Assembly: GCF_964036645.1 (NCBI RefSeq)
Contig: NZ_OZ038525.1
Location: 2,006,501 to 2,070,500 of the forward strand
Length of the DNA: 64,000 nucleotides
Direction of reading: 5' to 3'
From: Tenacibaculum sp. 190524A02b
GTDB taxonomy: Bacteria; Bacteroidota; Bacteroidia; Flavobacteriales; Flavobacteriaceae
Positions 1 through 8,355 of this stretch are shown here, piece after piece (within the stretch, counting starts at the first letter, position 1; each line of letters begins with the position of its first letter). The position numbers and the translations under genes are program-made. The notes beneath the pieces are model-generated. The model saw nothing but the letters and a program-made list of their open reading frames with translations, searched no databases and was not told the DNA's origin.

Positions 1-70
1 AATATTAAAAGCTTTAAATCCTGAATCTTCCACTTCTTTAAACCAATGCGCTAGTTTGGTATACGCTATT
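1..70 (-). pseudogene. Second transposase fragment (ISAon1/ISL3-like)
   Basis: Read on the minus strand, this stretch gives AYTKLAHWFKEVEDSGFKAF, which resembles the segment of Bacteroidetes ISAon1-type transposases that normally lies just before the NYFxNRSTN motif. Here it lies after the C-terminus of the neighbouring fragment (98-301) and runs off the window edge. The order is therefore wrong for one intact gene, and a second decayed copy or a rearrangement is likely. Family recognition is from memory of the motif. Confidence 0.45.
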
Positions 71-97
71 TTTTTGGATCACTTCTAAATGTTGTGG

Positions 98-301
98 TTA
101 TACAAAAACCTGAGTTAATTTGTATAAGAAGAATTCTACATTTCTTAGGTCTCTAAACCGCGCTCTAAAAGCTTTTATTTTCGCATTGAACCATTCCACT
201 AATACATTTGTACTTCGGTTATCAAAATAATTGAGTATTGATCCAGGATCATACTTCCAATAAAGACATAAAACAATGTTACCTCTATTAAACGAATACA
301 T
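98..301 (-). pseudogene. Transposase C-terminal fragment (ISAon1/ISL3-like DDE)
   Basis: This 67-residue remnant carries NYFDNRSTN followed by FNAKIKAFRARFRDLRNVEF and a hydrophobic C-terminus, the typical end of an ISL3/ISAon1-type DDE transposase. The glutamate before FNAKIK is still there. Everything N-terminal to about NYFDNRS is missing or unrecognisable, so it cannot encode an active transposase. It lies beyond the end of the ilv operon. No terminal inverted repeats were identified. Confidence 0.6.
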
Positions 302-400
302 TTCATCTGTTTGTATTATGAAAAACTTTACATTTAAAGCTATTTATATTAGCCCTTACAACTACCTTATCAATATTTTATACAACTTAATTCATAAAAC

Positions 401-424
401 AAAAAAACCGCTTAAAAAGCGGCT
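401..424 (-). terminator. Intrinsic terminator of the ilv operon
   Basis: On the minus strand a six-base GC-rich stem (CCGCTT/AAGCGG, short A/T loop) is followed by a run of seven T. It lies 28 bases past the ilvA stop codon, where the ilv transcript should end. Confidence 0.8.
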
Positions 425-451
425 CTCTACTCAATATTAACTTACAATTTG

Positions 452-1717
452 TTAGATTAAAAATTCAAACAAATTAGGTTTATCATTTAAATATTCTCCG
501 TAAAAATTTCTTTCTTTCATACGAGTCATTAATGGTGCTAAGTCTTCTTTTTTCTCTAATTCAACACCTACAACAGCTGGACCATTTTCTCTGCTTGTTT
601 TTTTAGAATATTCGAAAAAAGTAATATCATCATTTTTCCCTAATACATCCATTACAAACTCTTTTAAAGCCCCAGCTCTTTGTGGAAACCGAATTATGAA
701 ATAATGTTTTAAACCACCATACAACAAAGCCCTTTCCTTTATCTCTGCTGTCCTTGTTATATCGTTATTACTACCACTTATAACACACACCACATTTTTC
801 CCTTCTATTTCATCTTTAAACTCATCTAAAGCCGCCAAGGTTAAAGCCCCTGCTGGCTCAACAACAATCGCGTCTTTATTATACATATCAAGAATTGTTT
901 GACACACCTTCCCTTCAGGAACAGTAATCATATCACTTAAATTCTCTTTACATATTTTATAAGTTAAATCTCCAACTTGTTTTACAGCTGCTCCATCAAC
1001 AAACTTATCTATTTTATCTAACTTTAGGTTTTTATTGTTTTCAATAGCCAACTTCATTGAAGCCGCCCCTTTAGGTTCAACCCCTATTACTTTAGTTTTT
1101 GGAGATAACACCCTAAAAACACTAGATAGTCCAGAAGCCAATCCTCCACCTCCTACAGGAACAAAAACATAATCAATCTGCTTCTCACATTGATTTATAA
1201 TTTCTAAACCTACAGTTCCCTGCCCTTCAATTATCTTTTCATCATTAAACGGATGCACAAACGTTTTACCTAAACTATCTGAAACATATTTTGCAGCGTT
1301 ATATGCATCGTCAAAAGTATCTCCTGTTAGTTGAATATCTATATATTCTCCTCCAAACATTCTTACTTGCTCAACTTTTTGTTTTGGTGTTGGAGCTGGC
1401 ATAAAAATAGTACCTTGAATCTGTTTTTTACTACAAGCCAAAGCCACTCCTTGTGCATGGTTTCCCGCACTAGCACAAACAATACCATTTACTAATTCTT
1501 CTTTTGCTAAAGAACTGATTTTATTATAAGCTCCTCTAATTTTATAAGAACGTACTTGCTGTAAATCTTCTCTTTTTACAAGTATGTTTGCTTTATATCT
1601 TGCTGAAAAAGTTGCACTAGGCAGCAGTGGAGTTACAGCAACTACCTCTTTCAAGGTAGAAGCTGCACTCTGTATATCTGCCAACTTAGGATAATATGTT
1701 TCCGTTTCGATTTTCAT
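452..1717 (-). CDS. ilvA: Threonine ammonia-lyase (threonine dehydratase), biosynthetic
   Basis: Deaminates threonine to 2-oxobutanoate, the committed step to isoleucine. The PLP lysine is K59 in SYKIRGAYN, and the glycine-rich phosphate loop PVGGGGLASG lies near residues 188-197. Residues of about 335-421 form one ACT-like regulatory domain, so this is the short form (421 aa) with one regulatory module, against two in the E. coli enzyme of about 514 aa. It is the last gene of ilvD-B-N-C-A, 3 bp after the ilvC stop. Expression is probably set by the leader at 7.6-7.9 kb. Isoleucine inhibition through the ACT-like domain is expected from the family but not shown here. Confidence 0.95.
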   Translation of the reverse strand: MKIETETYYPKLADIQSAASTLKEVVAVTPLLPSATFSARYKANILVKREDLQQVRSYKIRGAYNKISSLAKEELVNGIVCASAGNHAQGVALACSKKQIQGTIFMPAPTPKQKVEQVRMFGGEYIDIQLTGDTFDDAYNAAKYVSDSLGKTFVHPFNDEKIIEGQGTVGLEIINQCEKQIDYVFVPVGGGGLASGLSSVFRVLSPKTKVIGVEPKGAASMKLAIENNKNLKLDKIDKFVDGAAVKQVGDLTYKICKENLSDMITVPEGKVCQTILDMYNKDAIVVEPAGALTLAALDEFKDEIEGKNVVCVISGSNNDITRTAEIKERALLYGGLKHYFIIRFPQRAGALKEFVMDVLGKNDDITFFEYSKKTSRENGPAVVGVELEKKEDLAPLMTRMKERNFYGEYLNDKPNLFEFLI

Positions 1718-1720
1718 TTA

Positions 1721-3217
1721 TTAAGCTAAAGCTGGTTCTTTTGCTTCTGTTTTTACTGATTTCATCGCTGTCATTGCAGAACGTAAAACTGTTCCCGTAG
1801 CTTCGATTGGATGATTTCTTATTGCACTATTAACCTCTATTAATCTTTGGTTATCTACCCCATTACCTTCTCCGTATGCTTTTCCAATAATATCAGTAGA
1901 AACTGTTTTCATGAAATCTACTAATAACGGTCTACAAGCATGATCAAATAAATAACATCCATATTCAGCTGTATCAGAAATAATTCTATTCATTTCAAAC
2001 AACTTCTTACGTGCAATTGTATTAGCAATTAATGGTGTTTCATGAAGTGACTCATAATATGCCGAAGCATCAATGATACCAGCTTCAGTCATTGTTTCAA
2101 AAGCCAACTCAACTCCTGCCTTCACAAAAGCAACCATTAATACTCCATTATCAAAATATTCTTGCTCACTTATTTCTCCTGATTGTGGTGCTGTTTTTTC
2201 AAAAGCAGTTTCGCCAGTAGCTGCTCTCCATGATAATAAGTTTTTATCATCATTAGCCCAATCCTCCATCATAGTTCTAGAGAAATGACCAGACATAATA
2301 TCATCCATATGTTTATGGAACAATGGACGCATAATATCTTTCAATTCTTCAGACACTTCATATGCTTTAATTTTAGCTGGATTAGACAGACGATCCATCA
2401 TATTAGTAATACCTCCATGCTTTAATGCTTCTGTGATAGTTTCCCAACCATACTGAATTAATTTAGATGCATATCCTGGCTCAATTCCTTCTTCAACCAT
2501 TTTATTAAATGATAAAATAGAACCAGTTTGCAACACACCACATAAAATAGTTTGCTCTCCCATTAAATCTGACTTTACTTCAGCTACAAACGAAGATTCT
2601 AAAACTCCTGCTCTATTTCCTCCTGTAGCAAAAGCATAAGCTTTAGCCTGATCAAATCCTTTTCCTTGTGGGTCATTTTCTGGATGAACAGCCATTAATG
2701 TAGGTACACCAAATCCTCTTTTATACTCCTCTCTCACTTCTGAACCTGGACACTTAGGCGCAACCATAATTACAGTTAAATCTTTACGGATCTGCATTCC
2801 TTCTTCCACAATGTTAAATCCATGAGAATATGACAATGTTGCTCCTTCTTTCATTAAAGGCATTACCGTATTTACAACTCTTGTATGTTGTTTATCTGGT
2901 GTTAAGTTACAAACTAGGTCAGCTGTTGGAATCAACTCCTCAAACGTCCCTACATTAAAACCATTTTCAGTTGCATTTTTATAAGACTGACGTTGCTCCT
3001 CTATAGCTGCTGCACGTAGCGCATACGAAACATCTAATCCAGAGTCTCGCATATTTAACCCTTGGTTTAATCCTTGAGCCCCACATCCTACAATTACTAC
3101 TTTTTTTCCTTCTAAAGCTTTGATTCCATCTTCAAACTCAGAAGCCTCCATAAATCTGCATTTCCCTAATTGCTCTAACTGCTCTCTTAAAGATAATTGG
3201 TTAAAATAATTTTCCAT
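1721..3217 (-). CDS. ilvC: Ketol-acid reductoisomerase, class II (long form)
   Basis: Isomerises and reduces acetolactate or acetohydroxybutyrate with NADPH in valine and isoleucine synthesis. A Rossmann motif, VGCGAQG, lies near residues 43-49, followed by the arginine-containing loop expected for NADPH use (SYALRAAA). At 498 aa it is the long class II form found in enterobacteria and Bacteroidetes, with a duplicated all-helical C-terminal knot domain, rather than the class I enzyme of about 330 aa. The start follows a 38-bp gap after ilvN, and the stop is 3 bp from ilvA, consistent with one transcript. Confidence 0.96.
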   Translation of the reverse strand: MENYFNQLSLREQLEQLGKCRFMEASEFEDGIKALEGKKVVIVGCGAQGLNQGLNMRDSGLDVSYALRAAAIEEQRQSYKNATENGFNVGTFEELIPTADLVCNLTPDKQHTRVVNTVMPLMKEGATLSYSHGFNIVEEGMQIRKDLTVIMVAPKCPGSEVREEYKRGFGVPTLMAVHPENDPQGKGFDQAKAYAFATGGNRAGVLESSFVAEVKSDLMGEQTILCGVLQTGSILSFNKMVEEGIEPGYASKLIQYGWETITEALKHGGITNMMDRLSNPAKIKAYEVSEELKDIMRPLFHKHMDDIMSGHFSRTMMEDWANDDKNLLSWRAATGETAFEKTAPQSGEISEQEYFDNGVLMVAFVKAGVELAFETMTEAGIIDASAYYESLHETPLIANTIARKKLFEMNRIISDTAEYGCYLFDHACRPLLVDFMKTVSTDIIGKAYGEGNGVDNQRLIEVNSAIRNHPIEATGTVLRSAMTAMKSVKTEAKEPALA

Positions 3218-3255
3218 TGTTTGTTTATATTATATTTTCTTGTTGTGTTATTGTT

Positions 3256-3780
3256 TTATTTTAGTGCTTTTAGCATTTCTGAAACAGGCATTTCTGCTTT
3301 TGTTATTGCTATTCTACCTGATCTTACGAATTGCATTATACCATGGTTATCTAAGATATGATACAATTCTTCTACTTCTTCTTTTGTTCCTGATTTCTCC
3401 AAAACAAAGAAATCTTTATTTATATTAATTACTCTTGATTTACTACTGTTTATTATTTTTTGAATATCATCATTTTCAGTAAGCAAATCTGTACTTAATT
3501 TAAACAAGCAAGATTCTTGATATATTGTTTCATCATCTGTATGGTAATATGCTTTAATCACCTCTACTTGCTTCTCTAGCTGTCCTAATATTTTTTTTAC
3601 TTGTTCTTCAGTTAATTTAACTAACAAAGTAAATCTAGATACACTTTTTATCTCAGACTTAGACACATTTACACTCTCAATATTAATATGTCTTCTTTGA
3701 AAAATTGCTGAAATTCTATTCAATAAACCTATATTGTTCTCGGTATAAATTGAAATGGTATATGTTTGTTTATTTTCCAT
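3256..3780 (-). CDS. ilvN: Acetolactate synthase, small regulatory subunit
   Basis: Regulatory subunit that binds the IlvB catalytic subunit and confers feedback inhibition by branched-chain amino acids. The N-terminus (YTISIYTENNIGLLNRISAI) is a typical ACT domain start, and a second ACT-like half follows at about residues 80-174. At 174 aa it is close to the usual IlvH/IlvN length. The start lies 2 bp after the ilvB stop, so translation is probably coupled, matching the fixed partnership of the two subunits. Confidence 0.94.
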   Translation of the reverse strand: MENKQTYTISIYTENNIGLLNRISAIFQRRHINIESVNVSKSEIKSVSRFTLLVKLTEEQVKKILGQLEKQVEVIKAYYHTDDETIYQESCLFKLSTDLLTENDDIQKIINSSKSRVININKDFFVLEKSGTKEEVEELYHILDNHGIMQFVRSGRIAITKAEMPVSEMLKALK

Positions 3781-3782
3781 AA

Positions 3783-5516
3783 TTATTCTAATCTTATATC
3801 TGACACTGATGCCCCTGTTGGTATCATTGGAAATACATTATCTTCTTTCTCTACACAAACCTCTAAAAAGTAAGCTTCATCAGCTTTCATCATTTCCTCT
3901 ACTGCACTTGTTAAATCTTCTCTTTTAGTTACCCTGTTTGCTTTTAAATGATATCCTTTAGCAATCGCTACAAAATCTGGATTTATCATTTCTGTAGACG
4001 CATACCTTTTGTCAAAAAACAACTGTTGCCATTGACGTACCATGCCCAAAAATTCATTATTTAGCACAACAATTTTAACAGCTGTTTTTGTTTGTAAAAT
4101 AGTTCCTAACTCTTGTATTGTCATTTGATAACCTCCATCACCAATTATAGCTACAACCTCTCTTTCAGGCGCTCCCATTTTAGCTCCAATAGCCGCAGGC
4201 AAAGCAAACCCCATTGTACCTAAACCTCCTGAAGTTACATTACTTTTTGTTTTATTAAACTCAGCATATCTACAGGCAAACATTTGATGTTGTCCTACAT
4301 CAGAAACAATAACAGCATCTCCTCCTGAAGCCTTGTTTATCTCCTTTATTACCTCTCCCATTGTCAAACCTTCTTTCTCAGGATATAAAGTATCTTTTAT
4401 TACTTTATCAAACTCAATTGCATCGTATTTTTTAAACTCTTCCAACCAAGTTTCATGCTTATTTTCATTTATATAAGGTAATATTCTTTCCAAACTCACT
4501 TTTGCATCTCCAAGAACAGCTACCTCTGTCTTCACATTCTTGTCCACTTCTGCTGGGTCTATCTCAAAATGCACTACTTTAGCTTGTTTTGCATAAGTAT
4601 TTAAATCTCCTGTTACACGGTCATCAAAACGCATTCCAACAGCAATTAACAAATCACATTCGTTTGTTAACTTATTTGGCCCATAGTTACCATGCATACC
4701 AACCATTCCTACATTTAATGGATGAGATGTTGGTAAAGCAGACAACCCTAAAATAGTCCAAGCAGATGGTAATCCAGCTTTTTCTATAAGCGCTTTAAAT
4801 TCTTCCTCTGCCTCACCCAATATAACTCCCTGGCCAAAAACCACTAAAGGTTTTTTAGCTGCATTTATTAAAGCCGCAGCCTCTTTTAGCTTCACCTCTT
4901 CAACTTCAGGTTTTGCTTTATAACTCCTAACAGAAGTACATTTTTCATAAGAAAAATCAAACTCTTCAAACTGAGCATTTTTTGTGATATCAATAAGCAC
5001 TGGTCCTGGGCGTCCTGAACGCGCTATATAAAAAGCTTTAGCCATTACTTCTGGAATTTCACTAGCCTTAGTGATTTGATAATTCCATTTAGTTACTGGT
5101 GTTGAAATTCCAACAATATCAGTTTCCTGAAAAGCATCTGTTCCTAATAAATGATCTGCAACCTGACCTGTAATACAGACCATAGGAGTTGAGTCAATTT
5201 GTGCATCTGCGATACCAGTTACTAAATTTGTTGCTCCTGGACCTGAAGTAGCTATTGCAACCCCTACTTTCCCTGACACTCTAGCATAACCTTGTGCCAT
5301 GTGTGTTGCTCCTTGCTCATGTCTAGTTAATACATGATGAATTTTATCTTGATACTTATAAAACTCATCATAAACAGGCATAATCGCTCCTCCTGGATAT
5401 CCGTATAATACATCTACACCTTCTTCCAGTAAACACTTGATTACCGCTTCTGCTCCTGATATTCTTTCTGTTTGATTCAAGATTTCTTTAGTTTGTTCTT
5501 CTGTTTTTGTTGCCAT
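3783..5516 (-). CDS. ilvB: Acetolactate synthase, large catalytic subunit
   Basis: TPP-dependent synthesis of acetolactate and acetohydroxybutyrate from pyruvate. The catalytic glutamate is E67 in HEQGATHMAQGYA. The C-terminal third has the TPP/Mg site GDGGYQM followed by the conserved NN pair, and the FAD-type central domain is intact. The 577-aa length is normal for the biosynthetic enzyme. Second gene of the operon, 54 bp after ilvD and 2 bp before ilvN. Confidence 0.96.
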   Translation of the reverse strand: MATKTEEQTKEILNQTERISGAEAVIKCLLEEGVDVLYGYPGGAIMPVYDEFYKYQDKIHHVLTRHEQGATHMAQGYARVSGKVGVAIATSGPGATNLVTGIADAQIDSTPMVCITGQVADHLLGTDAFQETDIVGISTPVTKWNYQITKASEIPEVMAKAFYIARSGRPGPVLIDITKNAQFEEFDFSYEKCTSVRSYKAKPEVEEVKLKEAAALINAAKKPLVVFGQGVILGEAEEEFKALIEKAGLPSAWTILGLSALPTSHPLNVGMVGMHGNYGPNKLTNECDLLIAVGMRFDDRVTGDLNTYAKQAKVVHFEIDPAEVDKNVKTEVAVLGDAKVSLERILPYINENKHETWLEEFKKYDAIEFDKVIKDTLYPEKEGLTMGEVIKEINKASGGDAVIVSDVGQHQMFACRYAEFNKTKSNVTSGGLGTMGFALPAAIGAKMGAPEREVVAIIGDGGYQMTIQELGTILQTKTAVKIVVLNNEFLGMVRQWQQLFFDKRYASTEMINPDFVAIAKGYHLKANRVTKREDLTSAVEEMMKADEAYFLEVCVEKEDNVFPMIPTGASVSDIRLE

Positions 5517-5570
5517 TTTATTTTGCTTTGTGCTATTAGCTTTTGGCTATAAGCTTTTTATTTTTTCAAA

Positions 5571-7247
5571 TTAAATCTCATCTGTTACACATCCATTAGA
5601 TGCTGATGCCACAGTTTTTGCATACTTATACAAAACACCACGTTTTACCTTTAAAGGTGGTGCTTGCCACCCCTTTCTTCTTTCTTCTAACTCCTCATCA
5701 GAAACTTCAACATTAATAGTATTAGTTTCTGCATTTATTGTTATTAAATCTCCATCTTTCACTAATGCTATTACCCCTCCTTCTTGAGCTTCAGGTGTAA
5801 TATGTCCTACTACAAACCCATGAGTTCCTCCAGAGAAACGACCATCCGTAATCAAAGCAACATCTTTTCCTAAACCTGCTCCCATAATAGCTGCCGTTGG
5901 TTTTAACATCTCTGGCATTCCTGGTCCACCTTTAGGTCCTTCATAACGAATAACCACGACATCTCCTCGTTCTACTTTTCCATCACGAATTCCATCATTA
6001 GCAGCATACTCTCCCTCAAATACCTTAGCTTTACCTCTAAATAACAAACCTTCTTTACCTGTTATCTTAGCCACAGAACCTTCTCGTGCTAAATTCCCAT
6101 ACAACATTCTTAAATGTCCTGTTTCTTTAATAGGACTTTCCAAAGGTTTCACCACTTCTTGCCCTTCAGTTAAACTTGGAACTTCAGCTAAATTTTCAGC
6201 TAAAGTTTTACCTGTTACTGTTAAACAATCTCCATGTAATAATCCTTTATCTAGTAAATATTTTAAAACCGCTGGTGTTCCTCCAACTCTATGTACATCT
6301 TCCATTAAAAACTTTCCACTTGGTTTTAAGTCAGCCAAGAAAGGTGTTTCATCAGAAATTCGTTGAAAGTCTTTCAATGTAAACTCTACATCTGCTGCTT
6401 TAGCTATAGCTAAAAAGTGTAATACAGCATTTGTAGACCCACCCATAACCGTTACTAAACGAATTGCATTTTCTAACGATTGTTTAGTTACAATATCTGA
6501 CGGCTTAATATCTTTCTCTAGTAATACTCTTAACGCTTCCCCAGCTTTCACACACTCATTTTCTTTATTTTCACTTATTGCTGGGTTAGAAGAGTTATAA
6601 GGTAAACTCATACCTAAAGCTTCTATTGCTGACGCCATAGTATTTGCCGTATACATTCCTCCACAAGCTCCAGCTCCTGGGCAAGCTTTTTCTATAACAC
6701 TTTGGTACTCTTCGTTATCTATTTTTCCAGCTACTTTCTCTCCCCAAGCTTCAAATGCCGAAACCACATCTAACTTTTTACCTTCATGACACCCTGAAGC
6801 TATTGTACCTCCATACACTAAAACTGAAGGACGATTTAACCTAAGCATCGCCATTAAAGCTCCAGGCATGTTTTTATCACACCCTACCACTGTTACCAAT
6901 CCATCATAAGACATTGCTTGCACAACTGTTTCCATTGAATCTGCAATTACATCTCTAGACGGTAACGAAAAACGCATTCCTGGTGTTCCCATTGAAATTC
7001 CATCTGAAACTCCAATTGTATTAAATATCAATCCAACTAAATCAACATTTTCAGTACCTTCTTTCACCAACTTAGCTAGGTCATTTAAATGCATATTACA
7101 AGGATTCCCCTCATAACCAGTACTAGCTATTCCAATAAAAGGTTTTTTTAAATCTTCATTAGACAATCCCAATGCATGTAACATTGCTTGTGCCGCTGGC
7201 TGGGTATCATCTTGTGTAACTCTCTTACTAAATTTGTTTAATTCCAT
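5571..7247 (-). CDS. ilvD: Dihydroxy-acid dehydratase
   Basis: Fe-S enzyme that dehydrates dihydroxy-isovalerate and dihydroxy-methylvalerate to the 2-oxo acids of valine and isoleucine. Cluster cysteines are visible in GCDKNMPGA and in [15 protein letters not shown]. The [14 protein letters not shown] motif is present in the C-terminal part. 558 aa is normal length. It is the first structural gene of the operon, and about 340 bp of untranslated leader separate it from the second attenuator hairpin, so it is the first gene to respond to that leader. Confidence 0.96.
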   Translation of the reverse strand: MELNKFSKRVTQDDTQPAAQAMLHALGLSNEDLKKPFIGIASTGYEGNPCNMHLNDLAKLVKEGTENVDLVGLIFNTIGVSDGISMGTPGMRFSLPSRDVIADSMETVVQAMSYDGLVTVVGCDKNMPGALMAMLRLNRPSVLVYGGTIASGCHEGKKLDVVSAFEAWGEKVAGKIDNEEYQSVIEKACPGAGACGGMYTANTMASAIEALGMSLPYNSSNPAISENKENECVKAGEALRVLLEKDIKPSDIVTKQSLENAIRLVTVMGGSTNAVLHFLAIAKAADVEFTLKDFQRISDETPFLADLKPSGKFLMEDVHRVGGTPAVLKYLLDKGLLHGDCLTVTGKTLAENLAEVPSLTEGQEVVKPLESPIKETGHLRMLYGNLAREGSVAKITGKEGLLFRGKAKVFEGEYAANDGIRDGKVERGDVVVIRYEGPKGGPGMPEMLKPTAAIMGAGLGKDVALITDGRFSGGTHGFVVGHITPEAQEGGVIALVKDGDLITINAETNTINVEVSDEELEERRKGWQAPPLKVKRGVLYKYAKTVASASNGCVTDEI

Positions 7248-7590
7248 TTTTAGTTTTATCAGCTCTTTTTTAAAAGCTTTGTTTTTATATTTTGTTTGTC
7301 TTTTGTTATTCTCTTACTCTTAATTCTTAGCTACTATTAATACTAAACTTCTTCTATCATTAGCCATTTATAAAAAACTATTAATCAGATAATTTCATTG
7401 TTTTCTTGATTTTATTATTTCTTTCTTACTATACATACTTAATAGTTTTGTTATTCGAAATTATTTTATTGATTTATCGTTTTACTCTTAATTTCTTTTA
7501 AGTAATGATTCCTAATATTTAAAAAAAACATCTAAAACACTTAAAAACAACAATTTAACTTAAAACCACTAATGATATTCACTTTATAAA
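7248..7590 (-). other. Untranslated stretch between second attenuator and ilvD
   Basis: These 343 bp are very A/T-rich and hold no convincing gene. Reading toward ilvD there is one tiny ORF (7320-7367, 15 codons, with a Leu-Val-Leu-Ile-Val core) but no hairpin after it, so it is not called. The stretch would form a long 5' UTR once transcription passes the hairpin at 7591-7628. No clear internal promoter was seen. Confidence 0.4.
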
Positions 7591-7628
7591 AAAAGCCTGT
7601 ATCAATTTAATTGATACAGGCTTTTTTT
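7591..7628 (-). terminator. Second ilv attenuator terminator
   Basis: A 12-bp perfect stem (AGCCTGTATCAA with its complement) and a 5-base loop are flanked by A and T runs, so it can act in either direction. In ilv orientation it begins about 26 nt after the stop of leader peptide 2 and is followed by a T run. The position after an Ile/Val-rich peptide marks it as an attenuator rather than a plain gene end. Confidence 0.85.
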
Positions 7629-7648
7629 ATTTACATAAACATCCAGTA

Positions 7649-7711
7649 TCAACTTTTAAAAAAGTTAATAATGACTATAATTATAATAATTACTCTTACT
7701 ATTTTTACCAT
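7649..7711 (-). CDS. ilv leader peptide 2 (Ile/Val-rich)
   Basis: A 20-codon ORF, ATG to TGA, with 8 isoleucine and 4 valine codons, including a run of five consecutive Ile (residues 8-12). It lies between the two hairpins upstream of ilvD. Ribosome stalling at the Ile/Val codons would be expected to influence the hairpin at 7591-7628. The composition and position are seen directly, and the regulatory role is inferred from classical ilv leader attenuation. No strong Shine-Dalgarno sequence is apparent, as usual in flavobacteria. Confidence 0.75.
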   Translation of the reverse strand: MVKIVRVIIIIIVIINFFKS

Positions 7712-7724
7712 GCCGTTTTGTTGT

Positions 7725-7762
7725 ACTAAAAAAGCTTCCTGAATTCAGGAAGCTTTTTTAGT
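7725..7762 (-). terminator. First ilv attenuator terminator (38-bp perfect palindrome)
   Basis: A perfect 19+19 bp palindrome centred on GAATTC with flanking A6/T6 tracts. In the ilv direction it lies 34 nt past the stop of leader peptide 1 and just upstream of the start of leader peptide 2. It has the form of an intrinsic terminator and can work on both strands. Confidence 0.85.
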
Positions 7763-7796
7763 ATTTTATTTTAGTACATCAAATATAACTCCCTTA

Positions 7797-7862
7797 TTAT
7801 CCTATTGAGATAATGACAATGACAATAATGACAGAGATAATATTTAATACTTGTTTCTTCAT
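7797..7862 (-). CDS. ilv leader peptide 1 (Ile/Val-rich)
   Basis: A 21-codon ORF beginning MKKQVLN and ending in SIG, with 8 Ile, 4 Val and 1 Leu codons concentrated in residues 8-20. It starts close behind a candidate promoter and is followed by the palindromic terminator at 7725-7762. This arrangement is the standard picture of an ilv attenuator leader. A second leader peptide and terminator follow before ilvD. Confidence 0.82.
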   Translation of the reverse strand: MKKQVLNIISVIIVIVIISIG

Positions 7863-7870
7863 ATATGTGG

Positions 7871-7903
7871 CAAATATCTAAAAATATTTCTAAAATATCC
7901 AAA
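7871..7903 (-). promoter_or_regulatory. Candidate ilv operon promoter
   Basis: On the minus strand a TTTG (7900-7903) is separated by 21 bp from GATATTTG (7871-7878), one mismatch from the Bacteroidetes -7 element TAnnTTTG. Eight bases separate it from the leader peptide 1 start codon, so the transcript would start just before that ATG. Confidence 0.5.
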
Positions 7904-8031
7904 CTTCAATAAAAAAAAACAAAAATTAAACAATTAACAGATATTTGTTTAAATAATCATCTTTTATTCATTAGAAACATAATTTTACCTGTTTTTTACA
8001 TTTTTTTTACACGACAATATAATTTAATTTA

Positions 8032-8039
8032 TACATTTG
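8032..8039 (+). promoter_or_regulatory. Promoter -7 element of the arg operon
   Basis: TACATTTG matches the Bacteroidetes -7 consensus TAnnTTTG exactly. The -33 region is T-rich but has no exact TTTG. It points away from the ilv promoter, and transcription would start near 8044, a few bases before the ATG of the short leader ORF at 8047. Confidence 0.65.
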
Positions 8040-8355
8040 TGGCGTTATGCAACTTAAGTTATATATACATATACCCAGTTTGTTTGTGCGGTCATAGTTA
8101 AGCGCAGATTACCACCTACCCTATACTGAAGTATTTATATAATTTAATTTTTCTGTTTTGATAACTACAATATATTTTTTAACGATATACATAATAATTA
8201 AGGAAAGTAATAAGAACTTTACTAAAATTTCTTTAACTAACTTTAATCGACCTCGCCCGTAAGGGTGCTATATATTTATGGAATTTAGGTGCGTCCGATT
8301 CCTTCTTCAATTCAAATAACCAAACAACAAATTCTTTTTAAATTAATTTAAAACA
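8040..8355 (+). promoter_or_regulatory. Long, probably structured leader of the arg operon
   Basis: About 310 nt separate the promoter from the first arg gene. Two patches are much richer in G/C than the surroundings. Near 8088-8123 a TGCG/CGCA hairpin overlaps the end of the leader ORF. Near 8250-8305 there is a GCCC-GTAA-GGGT hairpin, and GGAAT/ATTCC arms enclose GTGCGTCC. CACCTA (8113-8118) is complementary to TAGGTG (8286-8291), so the two patches could pair at long range. No T-tailed terminator is visible. I do not recognise a named riboswitch class. Confidence 0.5.
8047..8097 (+). CDS. Short leader ORF before the arg operon
   Basis: A 16-codon ORF, ATG to TAG, starting MQLKLYIHIP and ending SLFVRS. 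It begins a few bases after the predicted transcription start and ends inside a hairpin. Its only arginine codon is the CGG second from the end, a rare codon choice for so A/T-rich a genome. It could be an arrest or attenuation peptide for arginine-pathway genes. The evidence is position and context only, and chance occurrence is possible. Confidence 0.45.
   Translation: MQLKLYIHIPSLFVRS

Noticed and set aside
7320..7367. Third ilv leader peptide
   Set aside because: Fifteen codons with five branched-chain residues, but no terminator or antiterminator hairpin follows, unlike the two called leaders.
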